This document shows, one piece after another, positions 18,002 through 26,719 of a stretch of 64,000 bases of DNA. The notes below the pieces were generated by a model, which searched no databases, was not told the DNA's origin, and saw only the letters and a program-made list of their open reading frames with translations. How positions within the stretch are numbered: the stretch's first letter is position 1; each line of letters opens with the position of its first letter. The stretch is from Acidobacteriota bacterium (GTDB lineage Bacteria; Acidobacteriota; Terriglobia; Terriglobales; Acidobacteriaceae), in NCBI GenBank assembly GCA_021813745.1, contig JAKAJO010000040.1:1-64000 (forward strand), given 5' to 3'. The position numbers were made by a program, and so were the translations under genes.

Positions 18002-18435
18002 CGGAGCTGCTCCTTGGGGATCGCCTCGTCGGCGGGTTGTGGGCGCTCCGTGAGCGAGGGGCCGTTGGCGACAAAGCCGACGCCGATGGTGATGAGGGCG
18101 ATGCCGAGCCAGCGCTGGAGGGATATGGTCTCGTGCAGCCAGAATCGCGAAAGCAGTGCAACAATGACATTGCCGAACGCTGTGGCTGGCAGGACAAAGG
18201 TGAGGTCAGCCCAGGAAAGCGCGGTGAGGTAGCTGGCAAAGAAGCCGATGAGCAGCGCGATGCCGAGAGCGATCCATGGCGTGAAGACGGCGGCGACGAG
18301 CGAAGCAGGTTGCGCGAGGGAGATGGGTGCAACATGCGTCATGCCGCGGGATAGGCAGGTGTCTCCGAGCGGGGCGCAAAGAGCGACGAGCGCGAGGATA
18401 AGGTATTGCCGTGCGGTGAGGGAGTGATGCGCCAT
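17998..18435 (-). CDS. EamA/DMT-type half transporter, first of a pair
   Basis: A 145-residue, four-helix membrane protein. The frame is open to 18639, but that extension is Arg/Pro/Ser-rich noncoding-like sequence and crosses the hpnJ terminator, so the ATG at 18435 (MAHHSLTARQY) is chosen. The end of the hydrophobic part (FWLHETISLQRWLGIALITIGVGFVANG) is the same signature as in its partner, followed by a charged tail. It lies downstream of the hpnJ terminator and partly overlaps the second half-transporter gene. Confidence 0.75.
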   Translation of the reverse strand: MAHHSLTARQYLILALVALCAPLGDTCLSRGMTHVAPISLAQPASLVAAVFTPWIALGIALLIGFFASYLTALSWADLTFVLPATAFGNVIVALLSRFWLHETISLQRWLGIALITIGVGFVANGPSLTERPQPADEAIPKEQLR

Positions 18436-18482
18436 GCGAGTGCTGCAATTCCTTTGAGCGGGTGGCTGGTCCGCAAGAAAAG

Positions 18483-18510
18483 GAGGGCGGACTCGCGGGG
18501 AGCCGCCCTC
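18483..18510 (-). terminator. Rho-independent terminator after hpnJ
   Basis: Read on the minus strand: an 8-bp GC-rich stem (GAGGGCGG/CCGCCCTC, outer coordinates 18510 and 18483) with a 12-base loop, followed directly by the U-rich tract TCCTTTTCTT. It separates hpnJ from the DMT pair. Confidence 0.7.
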
Positions 18511-18532
18511 GGGATGCGATGCGCTGTATGCG

Positions 18533-20011
18533 CTAGGCCCCGGCGCCGACGGCCGCGGATGAATCGGTGCGGCGGCTGCGCGCTTCCTTGACCATCTTGT
18601 TGCGCTGCGAACGGAGCTTGAGGAAGGCCTTGGCTTCAACGTAGAGTCGCGGGATATCGCGATTGACGATGGCTTTCCAGACTACGCGGAAGGCGGCCTT
18701 GGGGCGGAAGTAATATTCGTCGTAGAAGCGGTGGACCATCTCCATCACGTAGTCGACAGGCAGGCCGGGGTACTCAATGTGTGCCATCTGGTGGCCGCCG
18801 CCGTCTTCCATTTTCTCGTTGGTGATGAAGCCGTTGGCCTTGGCGAACTCATGGAACTCGGTGCCGGGGTAGGCGTGGGCAATGGAGACCTGAATGGTTT
18901 CGACGTCGAGCGACTTGGCGAAGTTGATGGTGTTGCGAATGGATTCCTTGGTTTCGCCGGGAAGGCCGAGGATGAAGTCCCCGTGAATGACAAGGCCGAG
19001 GTCGTGGCAGTCTTTGGCGAAGGCACGGGCACGCTCGACGGTAGCGCCTTTCTTGATGTTCTTGAGGATCTGGGGATCGCCGGACTCAAAGCCGACGATG
19101 AGAAGACGGCAACCGGCTTCCTTCATGGCTTTGAGCGTGTCGTAGTCCGTGGTGACGCGCGAGGTGCAGGACCAGGTGATGCCGAGGGGCTTGAGCTTCT
19201 CGCAGAGCTCGATGGTGCGCTGCTTCTGGATGTTGAAGGTGTCGTCGTCGAAGAAAAATTCCTTCACCTCGGGGAAGTTTTCCTTGGCCCACTTGAGCTC
19301 GGCTGCGACGTCATCCGTGGAGCGTTTGCGCCATGCATGCCCACTGAGCGTCTGCGGCCAGAGGCAGAAGGTGCACTGCGCCGGGCATCCGCGCGTGGAG
19401 TAGAGCGCGATGTAGGGATGGAGCAGGAACGGCACGTTGTAGCGCGTGACATCGATGTCGCGCTTGTAGATTTTGGTGGCCCAGGGCATCGCGTCGAGGT
19501 CTTCGACCTGTGGGCGATCGGGATTATGGATGATCTTGCCGTCCTTCTTGTAACTGATGCCGAGGATTTCATTGAGGGGCTTGCCCTGCGCGAACTCGAC
19601 GACGGAGAAGTCAAACTCGCGGCGGCAGATGAAGTCGAGGACGCTGCACTCGTTGAGGGCGCGATCGGGGTCGGTGGTCACCGGGGGGCCGACGAAGGCT
19701 ATGCGAATTGAGGGATTGGCGGCCTTGATCGCCTCCGCGAGGCGCTGATCGCCTTCCCATCCCACCGTAGAGGTGAACAGGACGAGAAATTCGTAGTCCT
19801 TGCAGATCTTGATGGTCTCTTCTGCAGAGACGTGATGGGGCGGGGCATCGAGTAGACGTGAGCCTTCCAACATGCCGGCGGGGTAGGTGAGCCAGACGGG
19901 ATACCAGTAGGACTCGATTTCGCGTGTAGCGGGCCAGCGAGAGCTGGCGCCACCGTCGAAGTTCTCAAAGGACGGGGGATTGAGAAAGAGGGTCTTCAGA
20001 GGCTTTGACAT
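18533..20011 (-). CDS. hpnJ: Hopanoid biosynthesis B12-binding radical SAM protein HpnJ
   Basis: Radical SAM enzyme of 492 residues. In Burkholderia and other bacteria HpnJ is linked to the ring contraction that gives bacteriohopanetetrol cyclitol ether from the glucosamine derivative (established for the family). The N-terminal third (about 1-150) is a cobalamin-binding-type domain. The radical SAM cluster ligands are Cys209, Cys213 and Cys216 in RGCPAQCTFCLWPQT, followed by the HpnJ-typical EFFFDDDTFN, FESGDPQILKNIKKG and HGDFILGLPGET. The frame is open to 20488, but family similarity begins at MSKPLKTLFLNPPSF. No other hpn gene is in the window; upstream lies a TolC/HlyD operon. Confidence 0.93.
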   Translation of the reverse strand: MSKPLKTLFLNPPSFENFDGGASSRWPATREIESYWYPVWLTYPAGMLEGSRLLDAPPHHVSAEETIKICKDYEFLVLFTSTVGWEGDQRLAEAIKAANPSIRIAFVGPPVTTDPDRALNECSVLDFICRREFDFSVVEFAQGKPLNEILGISYKKDGKIIHNPDRPQVEDLDAMPWATKIYKRDIDVTRYNVPFLLHPYIALYSTRGCPAQCTFCLWPQTLSGHAWRKRSTDDVAAELKWAKENFPEVKEFFFDDDTFNIQKQRTIELCEKLKPLGITWSCTSRVTTDYDTLKAMKEAGCRLLIVGFESGDPQILKNIKKGATVERARAFAKDCHDLGLVIHGDFILGLPGETKESIRNTINFAKSLDVETIQVSIAHAYPGTEFHEFAKANGFITNEKMEDGGGHQMAHIEYPGLPVDYVMEMVHRFYDEYYFRPKAAFRVVWKAIVNRDIPRLYVEAKAFLKLRSQRNKMVKEARSRRTDSSAAVGAGA

Positions 20012-20018
20012 CCCTTTT

Positions 20019-20024
20019 ATTCTA
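20019..20024 (-). promoter_or_regulatory. -10 box for a leaderless hpnJ transcript
   Basis: TAGAAT on the minus strand, 7 bases before the hpnJ ATG at 20011. The G-rich AAAAGGG directly abuts the ATG and is too close to act as a ribosome site. It means hpnJ can be transcribed apart from the upstream export operon. Confidence 0.4.
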
Positions 20025-20066
20025 CCATTCTGCTGATTTTCAAGAGCGAAAACTGTGCTGGGACAG

Positions 20067-21419
20067 TTACTTGCCGTGTAACTCGTTGAGCCAGTCCTGC
20101 ATATGGCCCAGGGCGCGAAGCAGGCCGAGGCGTGTTTTGGCCAGGTCGAGGCCGGCGTCGAGGGAGTCCTGGTATTTCTGGCGCTCGTCGATGCGGGCCA
20201 GTTCTTCAGTCTTGGGAGAGAGTTGCGGATTGCCGGTTTGGGATGCGCCTTGTCCGTTGCCATACTGCAGTTGAGCGAGGACGGTGCGGAGCTGTTCCTG
20301 GGCGATCTGCTGTTTGAGTCGGGCGATTTCGGCCATGGTATCGAGAACACGCAGAGCACCCGTGAGCGTGGCAACCTGCACGTCGCTTTGCCGACGGGCC
20401 TGTTCCGCTTCGACGGTGGCGCGCAGCGCGTCTGCCGTGGACTCGCGCCCTTTGGCCCGATGGCCCATATCAAATAGAGGAATTTCAATTTGAATGCCGG
20501 ATGCGAAGTTGTTGGCGGGCAATGGGTGTGCGAAGAAAGAGTTTACGCTGTTGAGGAGGGTCGTGTTGCGGTTGTACTGGGCGGCGAAGGTGAGCTGGGG
20601 CAGGTAGTTGATTTCCTCATCTCCTTTGGCAACGAGTTGCTTGGAGTGCGCGAGGAGATCGGCTGCGTCGAGGGCCGAGCGAACGGGGGCAACAGTCTCA
20701 GCTGTGATTTTGGGAATGGCGGGGATGCTGCTGTGCTCGGTGACGATGGTGTCTGCCGGGAGACCTGTGAGTGCTTCGAGTTCGGCGGCGAGGGTGCCCA
20801 TGCGGGACTCAAGCTGCTCGCGATGGAGCTTGATTTGAGCTGCGGTGAGCTGGGCCTGAAGCAGATCGCTGAGAGGATCAACTCCGGCTTCAGCGCGTTG
20901 CTGTTCAATTGAAACAAGGCGAGCCGCGCTCTCCTCCTGCTGGTGGGCGGCTTGAAGTTCCATGGCGTCGTTGTCCAGCTCGATGTATTCGCTGGAGGCA
21001 TCGAGGGCGACCTGCTCTCGGGCATCTCTTAGGCTTTCCATGGCGGAGCGCAGACCGAGCCGTGCGGCTTCAAGATAGCGCCGCTGCGAGACGCTGAAGA
21101 CGAGGGACTGGACGGTGGCGCTCCAGATAGAAGGTGGTGTGCCAGTGAAGCCCGTTTCTGGAAAAGCTGGAAGTCCAGTACTGAAGAGGAGGGACGGGAT
21201 GATGACGTCCTTGTTTTCAGAGAGCAGAGCCTCTGCCTTGTCTGTATTGGCTCTCGCGATACGGACTGCGGTGCTGTTTCTCTGGGCGAGATCGACCACC
21301 GTGACGAGCGAGACCTGTGCGCAGACGTGTGCGTTCCCGGCGAGCACGATTGCCAGGCTGGCGGCCAGACCTGCAATTCGAGCCGGGTGAAGCATTCGTA
21401 TCCGGGAAGATCGATTCAA
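20067..21419 (-). CDS. TolC-family outer-membrane efflux protein
   Basis: Outer-membrane channel of 450 residues. A signal peptide (about residues 1-35, ending near HVCAQ) is followed by two OEP repeats rich in Gln/Ala/Glu coiled-coil segments (for example EYIELDNDAMELQAAHQQEES and the second-half equivalents), the typical TolC layout. Its start overlaps the stop of the TPR gene by 4 bases, making it the third gene of an adaptor-TPR-TolC unit. No inner-membrane pump is encoded next to it. Confidence 0.88.
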   Translation of the reverse strand: MNRSSRIRMLHPARIAGLAASLAIVLAGNAHVCAQVSLVTVVDLAQRNSTAVRIARANTDKAEALLSENKDVIIPSLLFSTGLPAFPETGFTGTPPSIWSATVQSLVFSVSQRRYLEAARLGLRSAMESLRDAREQVALDASSEYIELDNDAMELQAAHQQEESAARLVSIEQQRAEAGVDPLSDLLQAQLTAAQIKLHREQLESRMGTLAAELEALTGLPADTIVTEHSSIPAIPKITAETVAPVRSALDAADLLAHSKQLVAKGDEEINYLPQLTFAAQYNRNTTLLNSVNSFFAHPLPANNFASGIQIEIPLFDMGHRAKGRESTADALRATVEAEQARRQSDVQVATLTGALRVLDTMAEIARLKQQIAQEQLRTVLAQLQYGNGQGASQTGNPQLSPKTEELARIDERQKYQDSLDAGLDLAKTRLGLLRALGHMQDWLNELHGK

Positions 21420-22378
21420 AGCTTCAACTCCTGTGCGGGCCTGTAGGTATGCGCCAATTTAAGAGCCTGTTCGCGGTCCTGCAGGGCTGTCGTCTGGTCT
21501 CCAAGCTGCGCGTGGAGGCGCGCGAGTTCCGTGAAGGCGGCAAACGCAGGTGCCTGCTCGGACTTGGATGGGCTCGCGAGATAGTCCTGGAGCAATCGGA
21601 TGGCGAGCTGGGGATTGCGCCGCGCCGCGATCAAGTTGGAGGCTCCGTCATAGAGCGCCACGGCAGCCTGGCGATCGCGTTGGGCAGATTGAAGAACGTT
21701 GTTGATCGCGATGTCGAAATCGCTCCAGCGGCCCCGGCGGCGGTAGAAGCTGGCGAGGACGGTCCACTGGAAGGCGGGATGGGGATCGAGGGCGAGGGCC
21801 TGCTTGAATTCCCGCTCGGCGGTGCTGTAGTTCTTGTTCTTTTCGGCGATGCGCCCGCGGAGCTCGTGTGCGCGCGCGGGTGCCAGCGATTCCAGTTGAT
21901 TGGCAATTTCGTATGCCTTGCTGTCTCCACCGCCAACGATGGCGGGAGCCTCATAGTCAAATTCGCCGAGATCAGCGAGAGCTTCGATGCTGTGCGGATC
22001 GAGGCGGACGGCATTTTGGAATTCGTCGCGAACACGTTTCCCGAGGGAGTAGGCGCTGAAGAACGACGCGCGATCGGCCAGTTCGCCGAGGGCGCGTCCG
22101 AGCCATAGGTGGTAAAGGGAACTGCTGTCATCCAACCGAACTGCAGCTTGGCAGGCGGAGACGGCAGCGCTCCACTGCTGAAGGGTCATTTGGACGCGGC
22201 AGCGCAGGTTGTGGCTCTCTGCCGAGGTGGGCAACGAATCCAGGATGGCCATGGCGCGATCTGCCTCGCCTTCCTGCAACGCTGCATGGGCCTGGGCCAA
22301 CGTGAATTGAGGAGCCGCTGCCTGAGCCGATGCGAAAAGCAGGGAGCCGAGCGCGACCTGCAACAACAGCAGCCTCAT
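21416..22378 (-). CDS. Periplasmic/lipid-anchored TPR repeat protein
   Basis: A 320-residue protein with an N-terminal signal peptide (MRLLLLQVALGSLLFASAQA) and at least six tetratricopeptide-like helical pairs, recognisable from repeats such as EFKQALALDPHPAFQWTVLASFY and EFQNAVRLDPHSIEALADLG. It overlaps both neighbours by 4 bases (HlyD upstream, TolC downstream), so it is translationally coupled to the exporter. It may act as a periplasmic scaffold for the trans-envelope complex. No enzyme domain is visible. Confidence 0.8.
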   Translation of the reverse strand: MRLLLLQVALGSLLFASAQAAAPQFTLAQAHAALQEGEADRAMAILDSLPTSAESHNLRCRVQMTLQQWSAAVSACQAAVRLDDSSSLYHLWLGRALGELADRASFFSAYSLGKRVRDEFQNAVRLDPHSIEALADLGEFDYEAPAIVGGGDSKAYEIANQLESLAPARAHELRGRIAEKNKNYSTAEREFKQALALDPHPAFQWTVLASFYRRRGRWSDFDIAINNVLQSAQRDRQAAVALYDGASNLIAARRNPQLAIRLLQDYLASPSKSEQAPAFAAFTELARLHAQLGDQTTALQDREQALKLAHTYRPAQELKL

Positions 22379-23613
22379 TGTACGACCTTGATGGGTAGGC
22401 CCTCCTGAAGCGGCTGCCCGGTGATGGTGCCTGTGGCGACGCGATCGCCCTCCTTGAGGCCGGAGAGTATGGCGATCTGGGTCAGGTTCGGGATGCCGGT
22501 CACGACGCGCGTTCTGACGAGTTCGCCATCGACGAGACGATAGACATACGGTCTACCGCCTTCAGAAAAGAGAGCCTCGCGGGGGATGCTGAGAACATCT
22601 GTCTGGCTCGAGGTGGTGACTGTGACCGTGACATTTGTGTCGGGGAGGAGACCACCGTCGGGTCCGTCGATGGCGATGAGAACCTCACCCACCGTGCGTG
22701 TGCCGTAGGTAATGACAGTGACGGGAGTGCGCTCGATATGGCCATGCCAGACCTTGTCGGGCTTGGCATCCCATTTGATGACGATGGGCTGCCCAACGGC
22801 AAGGCGGCCGATTTCAGGCTCATCGAAGTAGGCACGGACGCGCTCTTCGCGGAGGTCGGCCACCTGCGCGAGGAGCGCACCCTGCTGAACAAACTCAGTG
22901 CGCCCGCAGTTGACGGTATAGACAGTGCCCGCGATGGGGGCGACTACATTGGTCTGTGCGAGGACCTGTTGCGCGGCCGCTAGATTGGCCTGTGCATCCG
23001 CGACTGCGGCTTTTGCGCGGGCAATGTCGGCTGGAGCGTAGCGATTGGTTGCCGATTGCTGAGAAGCCTGAAAGGCATTCTGAGCGGAGAGTAAGCGCTG
23101 ACGCGCTGCAGCTACTTCTCCCGCGGATGCGGCGCCAGTGGCCTGAAGCTTGATGAGAGCATCGAGATCGTGTTGCGCCTGGTCTCGATCGATGCGGGCG
23201 CGTTCTACTTCAGCGGCAGCGGCCTGACGCTGTGCGAGGGTGCCGTTCTGGCTGGCGGCTTCGAAGGCTGCCTGGGCGGATTTGAGTCCGCTTTCCGCGG
23301 TTGCCACACGAGCACGAGCGTCCACGTCATCCAATTGCATCAAGAGCTTGCCAGCGGAAACGAGATCTCCTGGCTGCACGTAGACTGCTTTGACGGTTGT
23401 GGAAATGGGACTATGCAGCTCGTAGTTCGCGCGGGGCTCCACGCGTCCGTTGGTGCTGACGGTACTGGAGAGGGACTGGCGCTCGACGGATGCAACCCGG
23501 ATTGTGAGGCGCTCGCGGGTGAGACTGCGGACGGAAAAGAAGACGATCACCAGGAGAGCGACGGAGCCAAGCCAAAGCCAGCGCCTGTCCATTTGCTTTC
23601 TTGCTTCAGCCAT
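22375..23613 (-). CDS. HlyD/RND-type periplasmic adaptor protein
   Basis: Membrane-fusion protein of 412 residues. A single N-terminal anchor helix (about residues 13-28) is followed by a lipoyl half-motif (ANYELHSPISTTVKAVYVQPGDLVSAG), a long Ala/Gln-rich alpha-hairpin with about three heptad blocks, the second lipoyl half (VVAPIAGTVYTVN) and a beta-barrel domain. This layout matches MacA/HlyD adaptors. First gene of the adaptor-TPR-TolC operon; a TATACT box lies 16 bases before its start. No MacB or RND pump is adjacent, so the inner-membrane partner must be elsewhere. Confidence 0.88.
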   Translation of the reverse strand: MAEARKQMDRRWLWLGSVALLVIVFFSVRSLTRERLTIRVASVERQSLSSTVSTNGRVEPRANYELHSPISTTVKAVYVQPGDLVSAGKLLMQLDDVDARARVATAESGLKSAQAAFEAASQNGTLAQRQAAAAEVERARIDRDQAQHDLDALIKLQATGAASAGEVAAARQRLLSAQNAFQASQQSATNRYAPADIARAKAAVADAQANLAAAQQVLAQTNVVAPIAGTVYTVNCGRTEFVQQGALLAQVADLREERVRAYFDEPEIGRLAVGQPIVIKWDAKPDKVWHGHIERTPVTVITYGTRTVGEVLIAIDGPDGGLLPDTNVTVTVTTSSQTDVLSIPREALFSEGGRPYVYRLVDGELVRTRVVTGIPNLTQIAILSGLKEGDRVATGTITGQPLQEGLPIKVVQ

Positions 23614-23629
23614 TCGATTAACCTGAGTC

Positions 23630-23635
23630 AGTATA
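23630..23635 (-). promoter_or_regulatory. -10 box of the adaptor-TPR-TolC operon
   Basis: TATACT (5 of 6 to consensus) on the minus strand, 16 bases before the adaptor ATG, leaving a leader of about 10 bases. No clear -35 box was found at 17 bases. Confidence 0.35.
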
Positions 23636-23711
23636 TAGGACGCGCAACATCTCCAGAAGAATCAGGAAAATCCACGCGCGAGAGGTTCTGGCGGCGGGGC
23701 ACAGGCCCTCG

Positions 23712-23717
23712 TACAAT
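23712..23717 (+). promoter_or_regulatory. -10 box for a leaderless queF transcript
   Basis: TACAAT (5 of 6 to consensus) ends 6 bases before the queF ATG at 23724. The intervening CGAGTT holds no ribosome site, and none is seen further upstream. Confidence 0.5.
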
Positions 23718-23723
23718 CGAGTT

Positions 23724-24122
23724 ATGGCACAAGAACCACGTTACACAGACGACCATGCGAAGGCAGGTCTGGATTTTCCATTTCCAGCGATCGAGACCTG
23801 GCAGAACCAGTTTCCGGGGTACGAGATTGAGATTGATGATCCGGAACTTACGTCGGTGTGCCCGAAGACCGGGCTGCCGGATTTCGGGGTCTTGACGATC
23901 CGGTACATGCCGAGGGAGCGCTGCCTGGAGCTGAAGTCGCTGAAGGAATATCTTTTCAGTTACCGCAACCTGGGAATCTTTCAGGAAAACATTGTGAACC
24001 AGGTTCTGGAGGACGTGGTGAAGGCGTGCGATCCGGTGTGGGCTGTCGTGAAGGGCTGTTTTCGTCCTCGCGGGGGCATTGCGACGAATGTGGAAGCGCG
24101 TTGGCCTCGTCCGAAGGAATAG
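23724..24122 (+). CDS. queF: NADPH-dependent 7-cyano-7-deazaguanine (preQ0) reductase
   Basis: Reduces preQ0 to preQ1 in queuosine tRNA modification. The 132-residue length is that of the unimodular (B. subtilis-type) QueF. Cys46 in TSVCPKTGLPDFG is the nucleophile that forms the thioimide, and Asp53 the acid; the QueF motif ELKSLKEYLFSYRN, which binds NADPH, follows at about 69-82. The other queuosine genes are not in this window. Confidence 0.96.
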   Translation: MAQEPRYTDDHAKAGLDFPFPAIETWQNQFPGYEIEIDDPELTSVCPKTGLPDFGVLTIRYMPRERCLELKSLKEYLFSYRNLGIFQENIVNQVLEDVVKACDPVWAVVKGCFRPRGGIATNVEARWPRPKE

Positions 24123-24200
24123 GGTGCGAGGGTTCGGCATTCTTTTTGCCGGCAGGGCTGGATTCCCAGACTCGCTCCGAATTGATGTCAGGAGCCTGCA

Positions 24201-25445
24201 TTGACGACGAAGACGGACGTTGTGCCGCGCACTATGCCATTGCCCGCTGTTGGGACCTTCGCACTGCTGCTGGTGCTCAATCTGCTGAATTACATCGACC
24301 GGTATATTTTGCCGGGGGCGCAGCCGCTGATCCAGCGGGAATTTCACGCGACGGATCATGCAATGGGCGCGCTGACGACGGCGCTGTTTGTGACCTACAT
24401 GGTGGTGGCGCCACTTACGGGGTGGCTGGGCGACCGCTTTCCGCGCAAGCCGCTGATTATTGGTGGCGCGGTGCTGTGGAGCCTGGCGACGTTGGCAACT
24501 GCGTGGGTGCAGAGCTACTGGACGCTGTACTTCCGGCATGCTCTGGTCGGCGTGGGCGAGGCGACGTTTGGTATTTTTGCGCCAGCGGTGCTGGCGGATT
24601 TTTATCCGGAGCGGGACAGGAACCGAGTTCTGTCAGTGTTTTATCTGGCGATTCCGGTGGGCGCTGCGCTGGGATATGTGGCCGGCGGGCAGATGGGGTC
24701 GATGTGGGGCTGGCGGGCGCCATTTTTTCTGTGTGCGATTCCAGGGCTGGTGGTGGCGGGGCTGTATGGCTGGCTGGGACGCGAGCCTGAGCGCGGAGCG
24801 AGCGACCGCCTGATGCCGACGATGGATCGGGCTACTGTGGCGGGCATTCTGCGCAACCCGGCATTTCTGACGGGGACGTTCGGACTGGCGGCGCTGACCT
24901 TCGCGATGGGCGGAATTTCGGCATGGGTGCCGACGTTTCTGCATCGTGTCGCGGAAATGAGCGTGGCGCGCGCGGGAACGACGGTGGGCGCGATCACGGT
25001 GGTGGACGGAATTGCAGGCACGCTCGTGGGTGGATGGCTTGGGCAGATCTGGCTGCGGACGAATGACCGTGCGCTGTACCTGGTGTCGTTTTGGAGCGTG
25101 GCGTTGACGCTGCCGTGCGGGATCCTGGTGTTTTTCGGGCCGGAGAAGTGGATCGTGCCGTCACTGTTTGCGGCGGAGTTTTTCCTGTTTCTGAATACGG
25201 GGCCGCTGAACGCGGCGATTGTGAATTCGGTAGCAGCGCCGGTGCGGGCAACAGCGGTATCAATCAACCTGTTCTGCATTCATTTTTTTGGTGACACATT
25301 TTCGCCGCAGATTATCGGGGCGGTATCGGATCACTCCTCGTTGCGGCTGGGGCTGGGCGTGACACTGCTTTCTCTGGTGGTGTCGTGCGTGATTCTGTGG
25401 AGCGGAGCGCGGTTTGCGCCGGCGTTAGAAGCCGGGCGAATTTGA
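24201..25445 (+). CDS. MFS transporter, spinster-like
   Basis: A 414-residue, 12-helix major facilitator. The N-terminal NLLNYIDRYILPGAQPLI is typical of the spinster (Spns) subfamily, and the MFS loop 2-3 motif reads GWLGDRFPRKPLI. The start is TTG with CAGGAG 7 bases upstream. It sits between queF and a GT2 gene on the same strand with no clear functional link. The substrate is unknown; spinster homologues move lipids or organic anions. Confidence 0.85.
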   Translation: MTTKTDVVPRTMPLPAVGTFALLLVLNLLNYIDRYILPGAQPLIQREFHATDHAMGALTTALFVTYMVVAPLTGWLGDRFPRKPLIIGGAVLWSLATLATAWVQSYWTLYFRHALVGVGEATFGIFAPAVLADFYPERDRNRVLSVFYLAIPVGAALGYVAGGQMGSMWGWRAPFFLCAIPGLVVAGLYGWLGREPERGASDRLMPTMDRATVAGILRNPAFLTGTFGLAALTFAMGGISAWVPTFLHRVAEMSVARAGTTVGAITVVDGIAGTLVGGWLGQIWLRTNDRALYLVSFWSVALTLPCGILVFFGPEKWIVPSLFAAEFFLFLNTGPLNAAIVNSVAAPVRATAVSINLFCIHFFGDTFSPQIIGAVSDHSSLRLGLGVTLLSLVVSCVILWSGARFAPALEAGRI

Positions 25446-25495
25446 CGGCGCAAAAAGCATGCGTGGCCATGTGCCTGGGATTTCGATCAACCGAC

Positions 25496-25501
25496 GATAC
25501 T
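25496..25501 (+). promoter_or_regulatory. -10-like box before the GT2 gene
   Basis: GATACT lies 6 bases before the ATG at 25508, with no ribosome site between. It lacks the leading T of the consensus, so it is the weakest member of the leaderless-type set in this window. Confidence 0.3.
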
Positions 25502-25507
25502 GACTCT

Positions 25508-26716
25508 ATGAGTATTGCTCAACTGGCATGGCAGGTTTTTGGATGTGTGTGCTGGCTAGTGGCTGCGGCGTGGCTGGTGCAGGGGTGGCTGGTGCTGCGT
25601 GGCATGCCGGCGCTGCCCGATCTGACGAAGATTGCAGACAGATTGCCTACGCTGGTGCGCGGCGAAGGGCCGGATGTGACGGTGGTGGTGCCTGCCTGCA
25701 ATGAAGAGGCGACCATCGAAGCGACCCTGCGTTCTCTGCTGGCGTCGGAGGGTGTGCATCTGCAGGTGATTGCCGTGGATGATCGCTCGACGGATGACAC
25801 GGGCGCATCCATGGATCGAGTGGCTGCGGAGTGGCAGGCGAGCAGGGGTCTGCACACCCTTGAAGTCTTGCACGTGCGAGAACTGGAGCAGGGCTGGCTG
25901 GGGAAGCCGCATGCCATGGCGCTGGCTGCCAGGCAAGCGCGAGCGCCGTGGATTCTGTTTACGGATGGGGATGTGCTCTTTGCGCCGAGTGCATTGCAGT
26001 TGGCGTTGCGGCAGGCGCAGGCGGCGCGGGCGGACCATCTGATCCTGATTCCGACACTGATTCTGAAGACCGTGGGTGAGCGCGCGATGCTCGCGGCGAT
26101 GCAGACCCTGTCGCAGTGGACGATTCGCTTGTGGCGCGTATCGAACCCGAAGGCGAAGGATTTTATTGGGGTGGGTGGATTCAACCTGATACGGCGCGCT
26201 GCGTATGAGCGGGTGGGAGGATTTGAGGCGCTGCGGATGGAGGTGCTGGATGATCTGCGCCTGGGTTGGATGGTGAAGCGTGCCGGGCTTCGGCAGGATG
26301 TGGCGCTGGGGCCTGAGCTGGTGCGCATCCGATGGATCGAGGGGCCGCTGGCCGTGGTGCGGCTGGTGGAGAAGAATGGATTTTCGGTGTACCGTTTCCG
26401 ACCTGGATTGACGCTGGTCGCGTGCATCGGATTGGCGTTGCATGCAGTGTTTCCCCTGGTGGCGATGGCTTCTGGTGGCTGGATGGCGCTGGCTGGAGTG
26501 CTGACGTATGCCGGGATCGCGATGGTGTACGAGGGCAACCGGTGCGTAACACAGGTAAGGGCATGGCACGCGGTGTTGTTTGCACCAGCGGTAGCGGTGG
26601 TGATCTATGCGTTTGTGCGATCGATGGTGCTGACGCTTGCACGCGGCGGAGTCACGTGGCGGGGGACGCTGTATCCACTGGACGAGTTGCGACGTGCGGC
26701 GGGGCGAGGGTGGTGA
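25508..26716 (+). CDS. Membrane-bound GT2 glycosyltransferase
   Basis: A 402-residue protein: one N-terminal helix, a GT-A fold (VTVVVPACNEEATIEATL, then DDRSTDDTG and the metal-binding FTDGDVLF), an acceptor region with VGGFNLIRRAAYERVGGFE and LDDLRLGWMVKR, and three or four C-terminal helices. This layout is found in CrtQ/HpnI-like and ceramide glucosyltransferase-like enzymes that glycosylate lipids at the membrane. Although hpnJ lies nearby, I cannot show it is hpnI. Start chosen at MSIAQLAW; the upstream frame from 25385 runs through the MFS gene's end. Confidence 0.82.
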   Translation: MSIAQLAWQVFGCVCWLVAAAWLVQGWLVLRGMPALPDLTKIADRLPTLVRGEGPDVTVVVPACNEEATIEATLRSLLASEGVHLQVIAVDDRSTDDTGASMDRVAAEWQASRGLHTLEVLHVRELEQGWLGKPHAMALAARQARAPWILFTDGDVLFAPSALQLALRQAQAARADHLILIPTLILKTVGERAMLAAMQTLSQWTIRLWRVSNPKAKDFIGVGGFNLIRRAAYERVGGFEALRMEVLDDLRLGWMVKRAGLRQDVALGPELVRIRWIEGPLAVVRLVEKNGFSVYRFRPGLTLVACIGLALHAVFPLVAMASGGWMALAGVLTYAGIAMVYEGNRCVTQVRAWHAVLFAPAVAVVIYAFVRSMVLTLARGGVTWRGTLYPLDELRRAAGRGW

Positions 26717-26719
26717 AAG

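Noticed and set aside
18731-19711. 326-codon plus-strand frame opposite hpnJ
   Set aside because: Shadow frame: its composition (Asp, Gly, Val, Glu) is the typical antisense pattern of a GC-rich gene, and hpnJ is certain.
25385-25507. Upstream extension of the GT2 glycosyltransferase
   Set aside because: It overlaps the end of the MFS gene in another frame and has no similarity to GT2 N-termini.
25508-26716. Assignment of the GT2 enzyme as HpnI or HpnB because hpnJ is nearby
   Set aside because: The fold fits, but the diagnostic sequence of either cannot be confirmed by eye, and hpnJ lies on the other strand some 5 kb away.
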